Source: Chthoniobacteraceae bacterium
GTDB taxonomy: Bacteria > Verrucomicrobiota > Verrucomicrobiia > Chthoniobacterales > Chthoniobacteraceae
Assembly: GCA_028293625.1 (NCBI GenBank)
Contig: JAQGOL010000033.1
Location: forward strand, 1-64,000
Reading direction: 5' to 3'
Length of the DNA stretch: 64,000 bases
The notes below the pieces were generated by a model. It searched no databases, was not told where the DNA came from, and saw only the letters and a program-made list of their open reading frames with translations. A program made the translations under genes and the position numbers. Shown in pieces: positions 17,262 to 25,106 of this stretch (the stretch's first letter is position 1; the number at the start of each line of letters is the position of its first letter).

Positions 17262-18848
17262 CTATTTGGCGGGCAACGTATCGAAGTATTTCTGGATGGC
17301 GGAATGGTACCCGGGCGGCACCTGCTCGGAGGCAATTGCCTCGCTGACGCCTTGTTTAACTTCGCGCATGCTGTTTTGGAAGGCGTCCGCCCGCTCGCCG
17401 GTCTGGCCAACCTCGCTCGTCTTCCATTCCATGAGCATCTTTCCCCCGTTCAACGCGCTCTTGCTTTGCTCGGACTTGAAATCGCTTTTGGTCGCGTCGT
17501 TCTCCGGCCTGCGCGCCCCGTTGCCCTGGCCCGGCCCCATTCCCGACCCGCCCGATCCGGGTTCACCCATCGCCGCCATTTTTTCGGCAAAAAGCGCGGC
17601 GTAATCGCCCATCGATTTGGCGTCGCCGGTTTGACTGCCATCCAGTTTTTCCCGGTCGGCGAGTTGTTTGGCCATTTGCAAAGTCCGAAGCGCCTCTTCG
17701 AGCGTCTCGCCGTCCCTGACCTTTTCGGCCAGCTGTTCGAGTTCCTTCTCGCTTAGGTTTAACGATTCAATCGCATCCAGCGCCGCCTCGCCGGCCACCG
17801 GATCGAGCTTGGATTTATCCAATTGTTCGAGCGCCCGGGCCAGCGCCGCATTGGCTTCGGGAGACGTGCCGGCTTGTTTGACCGCTTCGGCCATGGCATT
17901 GAGTTTTTGCGAGAGCTCTTGCTGTAGGGCGCGTTTTTCAGCCGAATCGGGCATTGCCGCCAGCTTCTGCAATTGATCGCGCATCTCGGCAAGCGCCTTT
18001 TTCACAGGGGCCAGATCGCCTTTTTTGATGGCGTCGCGCAATTCCTGGGTCTTGCGCGCGTCGGTTCGTCCAAAGCTTTGGGCGGCGCGATCAAACGCGT
18101 CATGAGAGAGCTCGTTGCTGGTTTTGCGCCAAAGCTCGCCGAGTTCCTTCTGGTTAAGGGCGAGCTCCTTCAGGTTGCGTTCCCGTTCGGAAGGCCTGGC
18201 TTCCTTGAAGGTTTTCTCCAAGGCCGCCAACGCCTTCTGCACCGGGGGGAGTTCCAGTCCGGGCGTCTTCTTCACGAGCTGCTCGGAGCGGATCAGCGTC
18301 GCCTTTTTCAACTCCGCGAGCCGTTGTTCCTGCTGGGAAAGTTTCGCGCGTTGAGTCCCCTTTCCAAACGGATCGAGCCTGGGGAGAAAAAAGAGCGCCA
18401 GGGCGAGCAGCGCTGCCATGCCAAGCAGCTCCCCCGCCCCGCGCTGCCATTGAAACGGCACAACCTGAGTGGGATTAATCCGGCTGGCCGCCTCCTCCGC
18501 TTGCGCGGCGACGATCGGCCCGAAGCCACCGGCCTCCTTCTCGCTGAGAGCCGCGGTGAGGAACAATTCGTTTGTGCCGGCGCGTGCATCAACGAGGCGA
18601 AACGCATCGCGGTTTGAAAAGCGGCGGCTTGCGAGGGCCGCGAATCCGAGGGTGCAGAGAGCCAGCGTGCCAAGGAGCACGGTTGGACGCGGTTCAACGA
18701 CAAGCGAACCGAGGCGGGCGGCCAGAAGGAAAAGAAGAAAAAGCGCGCCTGAGAGCAGGAACCCGGTCCGCAGCGCGCGCGCCAGTTTGAGAAACAAATC
18801 GCGGCGCGCAACCTGCCGCATCAGCCGTTGGGTGCGCTCGGTACTCAT
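17262..18848 (-). CDS. Membrane-anchored coiled-coil protein (unknown family)
   Basis: The product has 528 residues from ATG 18848; an ATG at 18884 would add 12. Two membrane helices lie near residues 30-80 (GFLLSGALFLLFLLAARLG, TVLLGTLALCTLGFAAL) and a third near 150-170 (LLGMAALLALALFFLPRL). About 300 residues of charged heptad-rich coiled coil follow (QQEQRLAELKKATLIRSEQL, LAPVKKALAEMRDQLQKLAA). A Gly-rich patch (GEPGSGGSGMGPGQGNG) and a short globular tail end the protein. The N-terminus resembles membrane proteins annotated DUF4175 or 'coiled-coil', but I am not certain. It heads the minus-strand run containing the ABC importer. Confidence 0.7.
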   Translation of the reverse strand: MSTERTQRLMRQVARRDLFLKLARALRTGFLLSGALFLLFLLAARLGSLVVEPRPTVLLGTLALCTLGFAALASRRFSNRDAFRLVDARAGTNELFLTAALSEKEAGGFGPIVAAQAEEAASRINPTQVVPFQWQRGAGELLGMAALLALALFFLPRLDPFGKGTQRAKLSQQEQRLAELKKATLIRSEQLVKKTPGLELPPVQKALAALEKTFKEARPSERERNLKELALNQKELGELWRKTSNELSHDAFDRAAQSFGRTDARKTQELRDAIKKGDLAPVKKALAEMRDQLQKLAAMPDSAEKRALQQELSQKLNAMAEAVKQAGTSPEANAALARALEQLDKSKLDPVAGEAALDAIESLNLSEKELEQLAEKVRDGETLEEALRTLQMAKQLADREKLDGSQTGDAKSMGDYAALFAEKMAAMGEPGSGGSGMGPGQGNGARRPENDATKSDFKSEQSKSALNGGKMLMEWKTSEVGQTGERADAFQNSMREVKQGVSEAIASEQVPPGYHSAIQKYFDTLPAK

Positions 18849-18879
18849 ATGGAAGCCACTGGTAGATGATAACCTGGCA

Positions 18880-18909
18880 ATCATAAATACTAAATGCAGT
18901 GCCGCCTAA
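18880..18909 (-). promoter_or_regulatory. Possible sigma-70-type promoter for the leftward operon
   Basis: On the minus strand, TTAGGC (complement of 18904-18909) and TATGAT (complement of 18880-18885) are separated by 18 bp, close to the -35/-10 consensus. A transcript from here would begin near 18873, inside the longer reading of the downstream gene. That is one reason to prefer its start at 18848. Only the boxes are seen; activity is inferred. Confidence 0.3.
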
Positions 18910-18943
18910 ATGTGCTCCGTTTCCGTAGAATTTAGGAGACGCA

Positions 18944-20086
18944 ATGGGTTGGTCATTCCATATCGTGCGGGTGGGCGGAATCGAGGTGAAGGTTCACGTG
19001 ACGTTCCTGCTCTTTTTGGGTTGGATCGCCTATATGTATGGCCGGGTGGGCGGACTCGCGGCGGCGTTTGAAGGAGTACTTTTTGTCAGTCTGATCTTTC
19101 TTTGCGTGCTCCTCCACGAGTTCGGACACGCCTTCGCCGCGCGGCGCTACGGCATCCGCACTCCGGAAATCACGCTGCTTCCCATCGGCGGCGTGGCGCG
19201 TCTGGAGCGGATGCCGGAAAAGCCGCTGGAAGAGATCGTGGTGGCCATTGCCGGGCCGGCCGTCAACGTGGCGATCGCCACGCTGTTATGGGCCTTCATT
19301 ACGGTCACCGGAGGGTTTGCCGAATCGGGTTTCACGCACGCGGCACTCGACCTGCCTACCAAGCTGCTCGGCATCAATCTCTGGCTGGTGATCTTTAATA
19401 TGATCCCGGCTTTTCCAATGGATGGGGGCCGGGTTCTGCGCGCGCTCCTGGCTTTGCGCATCGATTACTTGCGAGCCACCCATATGGCGGCCGGCGTTGG
19501 ACAAATGATCGCCTGTCTCTTTGGCATTTTGGGGCTTGTCGGCAATCCGGTGCTGGTGCTCATCGCGCTTTTTGTCTATTTCGGCGCCGCCAGCGAAGAT
19601 TCCATGGCGCAATTCAAAAGCTTTTCCCATGGACTGCGCGCCTCGGCGGCGATGTTGACGCACTTTCAGACGCTGCCGCTGTATGCCACGGTCAGGGAAG
19701 CGGTGAAAGCGCTCGTGCACAGCGGCGAGCACGCCTTCCCGGTGATCGATCTTCAGGGCAAATTGCGTGGCATGGTGACGCGCGAAGCGATCATCAACGC
19801 CCTGCGGCAATCCGGGCCGCAAACAGCGTTGTCGGGCATCATGCGAACGGACGTTCCGTCGGTCCATTACACGATGCCTTTTGAGCGCGCCTTTGCCCTC
19901 CTGCAGGAATCCCAATGCACGGCGCTGCCCATCGTCGATTCCAACGAGCAGTTGATCGGCCTTTTCAGCCCCGAGAATATGAAAGACCTGATGTTAATCC
20001 AAAAGGCGTTGGCCGAGGCGCCCGAGGAAGAGCTAGAAGTCTCGGATAATCCGCCGCCGCTTCCCACCAATCACCGCATCGTTTGA
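18944..20086 (+). CDS. Site-2 protease family protein with CBS domain pair
   Basis: The 380-residue integral membrane metalloprotease (M50 family) carries the zinc motif HEFGH at residues 58-62 and the second motif NMIPAFPMDGG at 152-162, both intact, within about six membrane helices. Residues about 235-365 form two CBS motifs (LPLYATVREAVKALVHSGEH, DLQGKLRGMVTREAIINAL, SVHYTMPFERAFALLQESQ), which bind adenine nucleotides and regulate the protease. Such S2P-CBS proteins cleave membrane-embedded regulators; the target is unknown. The ribosome site TAGGAGA lies 6 bp before the ATG. It diverges from the coiled-coil gene. Confidence 0.92.
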   Translation: MGWSFHIVRVGGIEVKVHVTFLLFLGWIAYMYGRVGGLAAAFEGVLFVSLIFLCVLLHEFGHAFAARRYGIRTPEITLLPIGGVARLERMPEKPLEEIVVAIAGPAVNVAIATLLWAFITVTGGFAESGFTHAALDLPTKLLGINLWLVIFNMIPAFPMDGGRVLRALLALRIDYLRATHMAAGVGQMIACLFGILGLVGNPVLVLIALFVYFGAASEDSMAQFKSFSHGLRASAAMLTHFQTLPLYATVREAVKALVHSGEHAFPVIDLQGKLRGMVTREAIINALRQSGPQTALSGIMRTDVPSVHYTMPFERAFALLQESQCTALPIVDSNEQLIGLFSPENMKDLMLIQKALAEAPEEELEVSDNPPPLPTNHRIV

Positions 20087-20145
20087 TTTGGTGAAGTGGA
20101 ACCTTGAGATTGCGCGGGTGCCGGGAGACTGCCAACCTGTTGCCC

Positions 20146-20358
20146 ATGAATCCCGGTCAAGGTTCCACTGGAAATGTGATTGCCGCTGTTTGTAGTTTTC
20201 TAGTCCCCGGATTAGGACAACTTGTCCAGGGGCGTGTAATGAAGGCGCTCATTCATTTTATCCTGAGCGGCCTTCTATGGCTGGTCTGGCTCGGTGTGAT
20301 CATGCACATCTGGTCATGCATTGATGCCGCGCGTTGGAAACCCTCGGACCCGCGTTAG
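20146..20358 (+). CDS. Small two-helix membrane protein
   Basis: The ATG at 20146 opens a 70-residue protein with two hydrophobic segments (VIAAVCSFLVPGLGQLVQGR and ALIHFILSGLLWLVWLGVIM). The PGLGQLVQGR turn resembles the loop of small TM2-like proteins (PGxGQ.Y.G), but the family cannot be fixed. It follows the S2P gene by 59 bp and may be co-transcribed with it. A longer reading from 20104 lacks support. Confidence 0.65.
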   Translation: MNPGQGSTGNVIAAVCSFLVPGLGQLVQGRVMKALIHFILSGLLWLVWLGVIMHIWSCIDAARWKPSDPR

Positions 20359-20394
20359 AAAACCAAGCCCGAGCACCGTGCTGGTGCGCTGGCT

Positions 20395-20808
20395 CTAACT
20401 GAACGTCAGGTTCGTGACCCTGGCCGCGGAAGCCGCATTCAGCACATCGACAATCCGCTCGTGTTTCGCATCGGAAGCCGGGCGGATGATAACGGGATCT
20501 TTGCCGCCGAGGCTTTCAATCGCATTGGTGAGCCAGTCGCGAAGAGGCTGCATGGTGCGGTCGCCGGGTTGTCCGTAGCTCTGGCTGTTAACGGAAACCG
20601 TTCCATCGGAGGCGATATCGATCACAATGGGAACGACATTGGCGTCGGGGGTTCCTTTTCCAGCGGGCAAATTGATATTGAGCTCCTTCTCCACGATCTG
20701 CGAGCCGGCGCTCGCCATGAAGAAAAGCATGAGCACGAATACGACGTCCACCATCGGCGCAATTTGAAACCCAATGTCACCGTCGTCAGAGCCTACAGAT
20801 CCAGCCAT
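20395..20808 (-). CDS. ExbD/TolR-family biopolymer transport protein (second copy)
   Basis: The 137-residue protein has one N-terminal membrane helix containing the proton-path aspartate (IAPMVDVVFVLMLFFM). The C-terminal periplasmic domain is typical (IRPASDAKHERIVDVLNAASAARVTNLTF). ExbD pairs with ExbB pentamers to convert proton flow into movement of TonB or Tol/Gli-type partners. It is 21 bp after a longer ExbD and shares its operon with ExbB and a TPR protein. No tonB or tolA is visible nearby. Confidence 0.92.
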   Translation of the reverse strand: MAGSVGSDDGDIGFQIAPMVDVVFVLMLFFMASAGSQIVEKELNINLPAGKGTPDANVVPIVIDIASDGTVSVNSQSYGQPGDRTMQPLRDWLTNAIESLGGKDPVIIRPASDAKHERIVDVLNAASAARVTNLTFS

Positions 20809-20829
20809 ATATAATAGGAGGTTGCCGAG

Positions 20830-21333
20830 TTAGAGAGTGGCCGGAGCGTCCGAGGAAACGGACTCCTTGTCGACAACCGAGAAAGTGACGTTGGTCACTC
20901 CGGCGGTGCCGGCAGCTTTGAGGATTGTGCGAAGGAATTCGTAGCGCACTTCGCGATCAGCACGGATCAGCATGCGAAATTTCGGGGTGGCAGCAAGCTT
21001 CGCCACGAGCACCGGGGTAAGGTCATCCGCGGTGGGATACGTTTTGCCATCAATGTCGATCGTGCCGCTGTTATTGATGGTGGTCCAGAGGACGTTGACC
21101 ATGAGCTGCCCTTCGCCTGCAACCTGCGGACTTTTTTCCTTGGAATCCTTTGCGACAGGCAGATGGACCTGGTCGTTGGTCTGAAGAACTTCCGTCGAAC
21201 TGATCGACATGAAGAACACCAGGAGCACAAGCAGGATGTCGATCATCGGCGCGATCTGGAATTCCGGGTCTTCCTCGGGAGGGAGACGCGTCTCGGCGCG
21301 TTTTTTCCGCGAACTCTTTACGTGGTGAGACAT
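20830..21333 (-). CDS. ExbD/TolR-family biopolymer transport protein (first copy)
   Basis: The 167-residue product has a charged N-terminus (RKKRAETRLPPEEDPEFQ), then the membrane helix with the key aspartate (IAPMIDILLVLLVFFMS). It ends in a periplasmic domain (IRADREVRYEFLRTILKAAGTAGVTNVTFSV). It differs clearly from the second ExbD copy, so the pair may form a heteromeric stator. It is encoded 44 bp downstream of exbB. Confidence 0.92.
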   Translation of the reverse strand: MSHHVKSSRKKRAETRLPPEEDPEFQIAPMIDILLVLLVFFMSISSTEVLQTNDQVHLPVAKDSKEKSPQVAGEGQLMVNVLWTTINNSGTIDIDGKTYPTADDLTPVLVAKLAATPKFRMLIRADREVRYEFLRTILKAAGTAGVTNVTFSVVDKESVSSDAPATL

Positions 21334-21377
21334 CGCTTTACTCGGCTAAGAAATTCGGGAAAAGGGGGGGCTCGATA

Positions 21378-22292
21378 TTACGCTGCCCAGTCGAGCGTGG
21401 CGCCGCAGTGCGGGCATGGATTGATTCCCGGAGAAACCGTGCCGCTGCAAACCGGGCAATTGGTGGCGAGGGCGATTGAAATCTTGCGGGCACCGGGAGT
21501 GAACCCGTCCTGTGCGCCGGCACCGGCATTGAAGTTCTCACCGATCTGAACGCCCTGGAGTTCTTCGTAAGGAAGATCAATCATCAGGGAGTTCACCACA
21601 TCGTCGGCATGCACGATGCACATCTGGGCAACGTTCCGGAAAATGTAGTAGGAGACGAAAGCAGGAATCGCGATGAAGAGACCGCTTGCGGTGGCCAGAA
21701 GCACCTCACCGATTTTTCCCGAAAGCGCCCGTGGATCGGTGATGCCGCTGCTGGCGAGCACCGAGAAAGCGCCCATCATTCCGATAACGGTTCCGAGCAA
21801 CCCGATCATCGGCGAAACAACTCCGATGACTGAAAGATAGCTGTTACGAGTGCGAAGAAGGGTGGCTTCCCGCAGGCCATGTTCGGCAAGGGCATCTTCC
21901 ACGGCTTCCTTGCCGCGTCCAATGCGCGAAAGTCCGGCGCGAAGCACGTTGGCGAGATAGTTTTTGTTGGCGTTGCAGGTCTCCCAGGCTTCCTGGTAAT
22001 TGCCGGCACTGATGAGCTGATTGAGCGAGTTGACAAGCGGCAGCGGGGCGAGCTTGTCTTTGCGCAACTGCATGATGTTCTGAATGATCAGGGTCACCAT
22101 CGTGATCGAGGTTCCGATGATCGCCACCCAGATCGCCATGATCAAAGGGCCGCCTTCCAGGATCGTCTCAAGGATGCTTGTATCCTTATGCGGGGCGGCC
22201 TCATCGGCGGAAAGTCCGGTCATCGGGCTAAGAACCAGGCCCAAAGCAAGAAGCGCAAGCGGCAGGTAACGGCGGAAATGCGGTTTAATCAT
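21378..22292 (-). CDS. MotA/TolQ/ExbB proton channel protein with C-terminal zinc ribbon
   Basis: The 304-residue protein has a signal-like N-terminus, then the ExbB fold: first helix LIMAIWVAIIGTSITMVTLI, a cytoplasmic helical region (AGLSRIGRGKEAVEDALAEHG), and two helices (YLSVIGVVSPMIGLLGTVIGMMGAF, IGEVLLATASGLFIAIPAFVSYYIF). The last 30 residues are unusual: CPVCSGTVSPGINPCPHCG has the spacing C-x2-C-x10-C-x2-C and should bind zinc. Canonical ExbB proteins end soon after the third helix. Two ExbD copies follow and a TPR protein precedes. It powers an envelope process through the proton gradient; the partner is unknown. Confidence 0.9.
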   Translation of the reverse strand: MIKPHFRRYLPLALLALGLVLSPMTGLSADEAAPHKDTSILETILEGGPLIMAIWVAIIGTSITMVTLIIQNIMQLRKDKLAPLPLVNSLNQLISAGNYQEAWETCNANKNYLANVLRAGLSRIGRGKEAVEDALAEHGLREATLLRTRNSYLSVIGVVSPMIGLLGTVIGMMGAFSVLASSGITDPRALSGKIGEVLLATASGLFIAIPAFVSYYIFRNVAQMCIVHADDVVNSLMIDLPYEELQGVQIGENFNAGAGAQDGFTPGARKISIALATNCPVCSGTVSPGINPCPHCGATLDWAA

Positions 22293-22318
22293 AGGGGAAT
22301 CAGAAAATGGGAAAGTAT

Positions 22319-23077
22319 TTAGGGAACTGAAATCTTGCGGGCGCGAAGTGCATCGGCGCGCTCCTGGGCGGCGGCAACGGCTCCGGGGTCATAATAAAAC
22401 ACCGTGACCGTTCTCAAATAATCCTCCAAAGCTTCGGGCAGATCACCATCATTTTCTTTGAGCTCACCGAGCGCGAGAAATGCATTGGAATAAGCGACGC
22501 CGTTGGAGCGAGTGATGTTTTTTTCCTTTAGAGCAGCTTCGCCGATCGGTTCGAGCTTTTTCCGGGCAAACGCGAAATCTTTTTTCGACAATGCGATGCG
22601 CGCCATGCCGACTTCGGCCTGAAGCGAGCCGGCGTTGGGATAGAGCCGCTGGAAATCTTTGTAAGCGACCTCTGCCTTGGCCAGGTCTTTGGTGGCGATG
22701 TAGAGGTCGCCGAGCATGCCGGTCGATTGCTGCGCCCAATCAAGCGGGATTCCCTTGTATTTTTCCGCCAGAGCGCGCGCCAGGTTCAGCGCGTTGGTGT
22801 AATCTTTTGCCGCGAATGCATTTTGCGCCCTGGCGAATTCCGGCGGCACCGGCATCTGCACTTCCTTGATCCCATTCAACGGCACATTGAGGATCCCTTC
22901 GGGCCGTTGCACCTGCAGATTGTTCCCATTGACCCCAATGACTTTGCCCTCCAGACGCGCGCCGGCGCCGGTTGGAATGACGGTATCCGCCCGAGCCGGC
23001 CGCTCATCAAAAGACGAGAGGATGCAGCCAAGGAGAAAAAGAAGTTGTAGGCGAGGGAAACGGGCACGTAGCTTCAT
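22319..23077 (-). CDS. Periplasmic TPR protein of the ExbB/ExbD operon
   Basis: The 252-residue protein has a signal peptide (RLQLLFLLGCILSSFDERPARA). A short beta segment (GARLEGKVIGVNGNNLQVQR), probably a small SH3-like barrel, precedes three or more TPR units (EFARAQNAFAAKDYTNALNLARALAE, LGDLYIATKDLAKAEVAYKDFQRLYP, ALGELKENDGDLPEALEDYLRTV). It is the first gene of the minus-strand exb operon, 26 bp before exbB. It may play the same kind of role as YbgF/CpoB beside Tol genes. The divergent gene encodes a foldase. Confidence 0.82.
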   Translation of the reverse strand: MKLRARFPRLQLLFLLGCILSSFDERPARADTVIPTGAGARLEGKVIGVNGNNLQVQRPEGILNVPLNGIKEVQMPVPPEFARAQNAFAAKDYTNALNLARALAEKYKGIPLDWAQQSTGMLGDLYIATKDLAKAEVAYKDFQRLYPNAGSLQAEVGMARIALSKKDFAFARKKLEPIGEAALKEKNITRSNGVAYSNAFLALGELKENDGDLPEALEDYLRTVTVFYYDPGAVAAAQERADALRARKISVP

Positions 23078-23156
23078 GCACTTTTTTCTGGGGAGCTCAC
23101 CTTATTAGCGGCTTCACGCAAAAATCAACCTAGAATCCCTCTTTCTTCCGACATCC

Positions 23157-24662
23157 ATGGTCAAATTAATGCGTAAATATCAGCAGAACCTCATGCTGCT
23201 GGTTACTGTGCTGGTCATCATTTCCTTCGTATACCTCTTTAACGGACAGCGGGGCGCGGACCGAACCGCGTCTGACCGGGCTGGCTCCGTTTATGGGGTC
23301 AACGTGCGAACCGGCGAGTATTCCCGTGAGGCACGCAAGTTTAACCTCTGCCAGCCGCTGCGCCTGGTGGAGCTTTTCTCAACCCTCGTTGGCCGCGAAG
23401 CGCGCACCGAAGACGAGGCGATCGAGAGTTTTGTCTGGAACATCTTTGTGCTCCGCCATGAAGCGGACGCGCTTGGAATCCAGGCTTCCGATGACGAGGT
23501 CCTCGCGATCATCCAAAAGGTGCCCGATTTCCAGACCAACGGCGCTTACGATTCCTCGAAGTTTAACAATTTCATTCGCAACATCGGCGGGCCCAACGGC
23601 CTTGGCGGCGATGACGTCGAAGCGCTGATTCGCGATGAAATCCGGCTCGGCAAACTCAAAACGCTCGTCGGTTCCACGGTCGGCGCGGTGCCAAGCGAGG
23701 TGCGCGACATCTTTGAACGGCGCAATCAGAAAACCGAGGCGTCCTTCGTGCGGCTTAAGTTGGAAGACTTCACCAAGGCTGTGCAGATCACCGATGAAGA
23801 TCTCAAAAAGCTTTATGAGGAGCGCAAGGACAACCTCAAGTCCGACGAGCTGCGCAAGGTCAAGTATGTCGCGTTCACCCTTGAAAAAACCGAGCCTCCG
23901 CTAAAGGGCAAGGATCGCGTTGCGCAGATGTCGAAGCTTGCCGACCGCGCCCAGGACTTTGCCCTGGCGATGGTGGAAAAGGGGGCCAATTTTGATGAAG
24001 TCGCCAAAAAATTTGAGGTGCCTGTGAAGGAGACCGCCGAGTTTTCAATGCAGACGCCGCCGCCTGAGCTGGCGCAAGCCCAGGAGTTGGGGAGCAACGT
24101 TTTTGAGAAAATCACCAACGAGCAGCCCAACAGTGAGGTGATCACGAGTGAGAACGGCTATTACGTCCTGCAGCTCGCGGGGGTGACTCCGGCCCGTCCG
24201 CTGGCGTTTGAGGAAGCCAAAGCGGACCTTACCAAGCAGCTCACGGATGAGCGTTCCCAGGAAGCGCTGAATCTTAAAGCTGCTGAATTGCGTGGCAAAC
24301 TTGAGACTGAACTCAAGGCGGGTAAATCGTTTGCCGATGCCGCAACCGCGGTGGGAGTCAAAGTGGAAACCCTCGCTCCCTTTTCGGCCGTTGAACCGCC
24401 CAAAGGCGACGATCCCGATACTCGCATGCTGACCGGCGAAGCGTTTGAGCTGGGCGCCGGAGAGTTGAGCTCGCCGATCCCAACCGGCACCGGGGTCGTT
24501 CTTCTTCATGTCGATAAACGGCTTCCGGCGGATGAACAGAAGTTTGACCAGGAAAAAACGATGCTCAGCCAGGCGATTGCCCGCAACAAACGCGAGTCCG
24601 CTTTTGCCCTCTGGTTTAAAGATCGGCGCGCCCTGGCCAAGGTTGCCACGGGCCGCGGTTGA
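23157..24662 (+). CDS. SurA/PpiD-like periplasmic peptidyl-prolyl isomerase/chaperone
   Basis: The 501-residue protein has one N-terminal anchor (NLMLLVTVLVIISFVYLF), so it is held in the inner membrane facing the periplasm, as in PpiD. Residues about 70-200 form the SurA N-terminal chaperone fold (IESFVWNIFVLRHEADALGI, FNNFIRN, VEALIRDEIRLGKLKTLV). A degenerate parvulin domain lies at about 240-355 (FALAMVEKGANFDEVAKKFEVP, SENGYYVLQLAGVTPARPLAFEEAK), followed by a helical C-terminus. It should assist folding of exported envelope proteins. It diverges from the exb operon and is followed after 12 bp by a TPR gene. Confidence 0.87.
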   Translation: MVKLMRKYQQNLMLLVTVLVIISFVYLFNGQRGADRTASDRAGSVYGVNVRTGEYSREARKFNLCQPLRLVELFSTLVGREARTEDEAIESFVWNIFVLRHEADALGIQASDDEVLAIIQKVPDFQTNGAYDSSKFNNFIRNIGGPNGLGGDDVEALIRDEIRLGKLKTLVGSTVGAVPSEVRDIFERRNQKTEASFVRLKLEDFTKAVQITDEDLKKLYEERKDNLKSDELRKVKYVAFTLEKTEPPLKGKDRVAQMSKLADRAQDFALAMVEKGANFDEVAKKFEVPVKETAEFSMQTPPPELAQAQELGSNVFEKITNEQPNSEVITSENGYYVLQLAGVTPARPLAFEEAKADLTKQLTDERSQEALNLKAAELRGKLETELKAGKSFADAATAVGVKVETLAPFSAVEPPKGDDPDTRMLTGEAFELGAGELSSPIPTGTGVVLLHVDKRLPADEQKFDQEKTMLSQAIARNKRESAFALWFKDRRALAKVATGRG

Positions 24663-24674
24663 TCCTTTACCAGG

Positions 24675-25016
24675 ATGCCTCCTTCTCAAGAAGTCGACGA
24701 GCTTTTCGACGATGCCAATGGCGACCTGGCATTGGGCGAACTCGAGAGTGCCGTGGAAAAATACCGGCGCTGCGTGGAGCTCGATCCGGAGTTCTTTGAT
24801 GGCTGGCACGCGCTTGGAATGGCGCTGATGAAAATCAACCGTTGCGAGGAGGCGATCGCTGCGGGACTCAAGACCGTGGAATTGCGTCCCAACGATCAGC
24901 TCGCGTGGTCAAGCCTCTCGCTTTTCTACGTGCGCAACCATCAGATTCCCGAAGCGGAAGCCGCCGGCACGAAGGCAAAAATCCTGAGCTGGGGCGGTAA
25001 GATTAAGAAAGAATAA
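24675..25016 (+). CDS. Small TPR protein
   Basis: The 113-residue protein is made of about three tetratricopeptide units (ALGELESAVEKYRRCVELDP, GWHALGMALMKINRCEEAIA, LAWSSLSLFYVRNHQIPEAE). It has no signal peptide, so it is probably cytoplasmic. It begins 12 bp after the foldase gene stop and should be co-transcribed with it. Partner unknown. Confidence 0.82.
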   Translation: MPPSQEVDELFDDANGDLALGELESAVEKYRRCVELDPEFFDGWHALGMALMKINRCEEAIAAGLKTVELRPNDQLAWSSLSLFYVRNHQIPEAEAAGTKAKILSWGGKIKKE

Positions 25017-25106
25017 CTTCCGGCGCGTGGCGTCCGGAGGAAGTTCGAGGCCAATGAGCAACTTCATTGCCTAAACCGGCGACTTGCCACAATTTTGATC
25101 CTTCCA

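Noticed and set aside
20371-20386. GCACC...GGTGC hairpin between the small membrane protein and ExbD genes
   Set aside because: Short stem without a T run; not convincing as a terminator.
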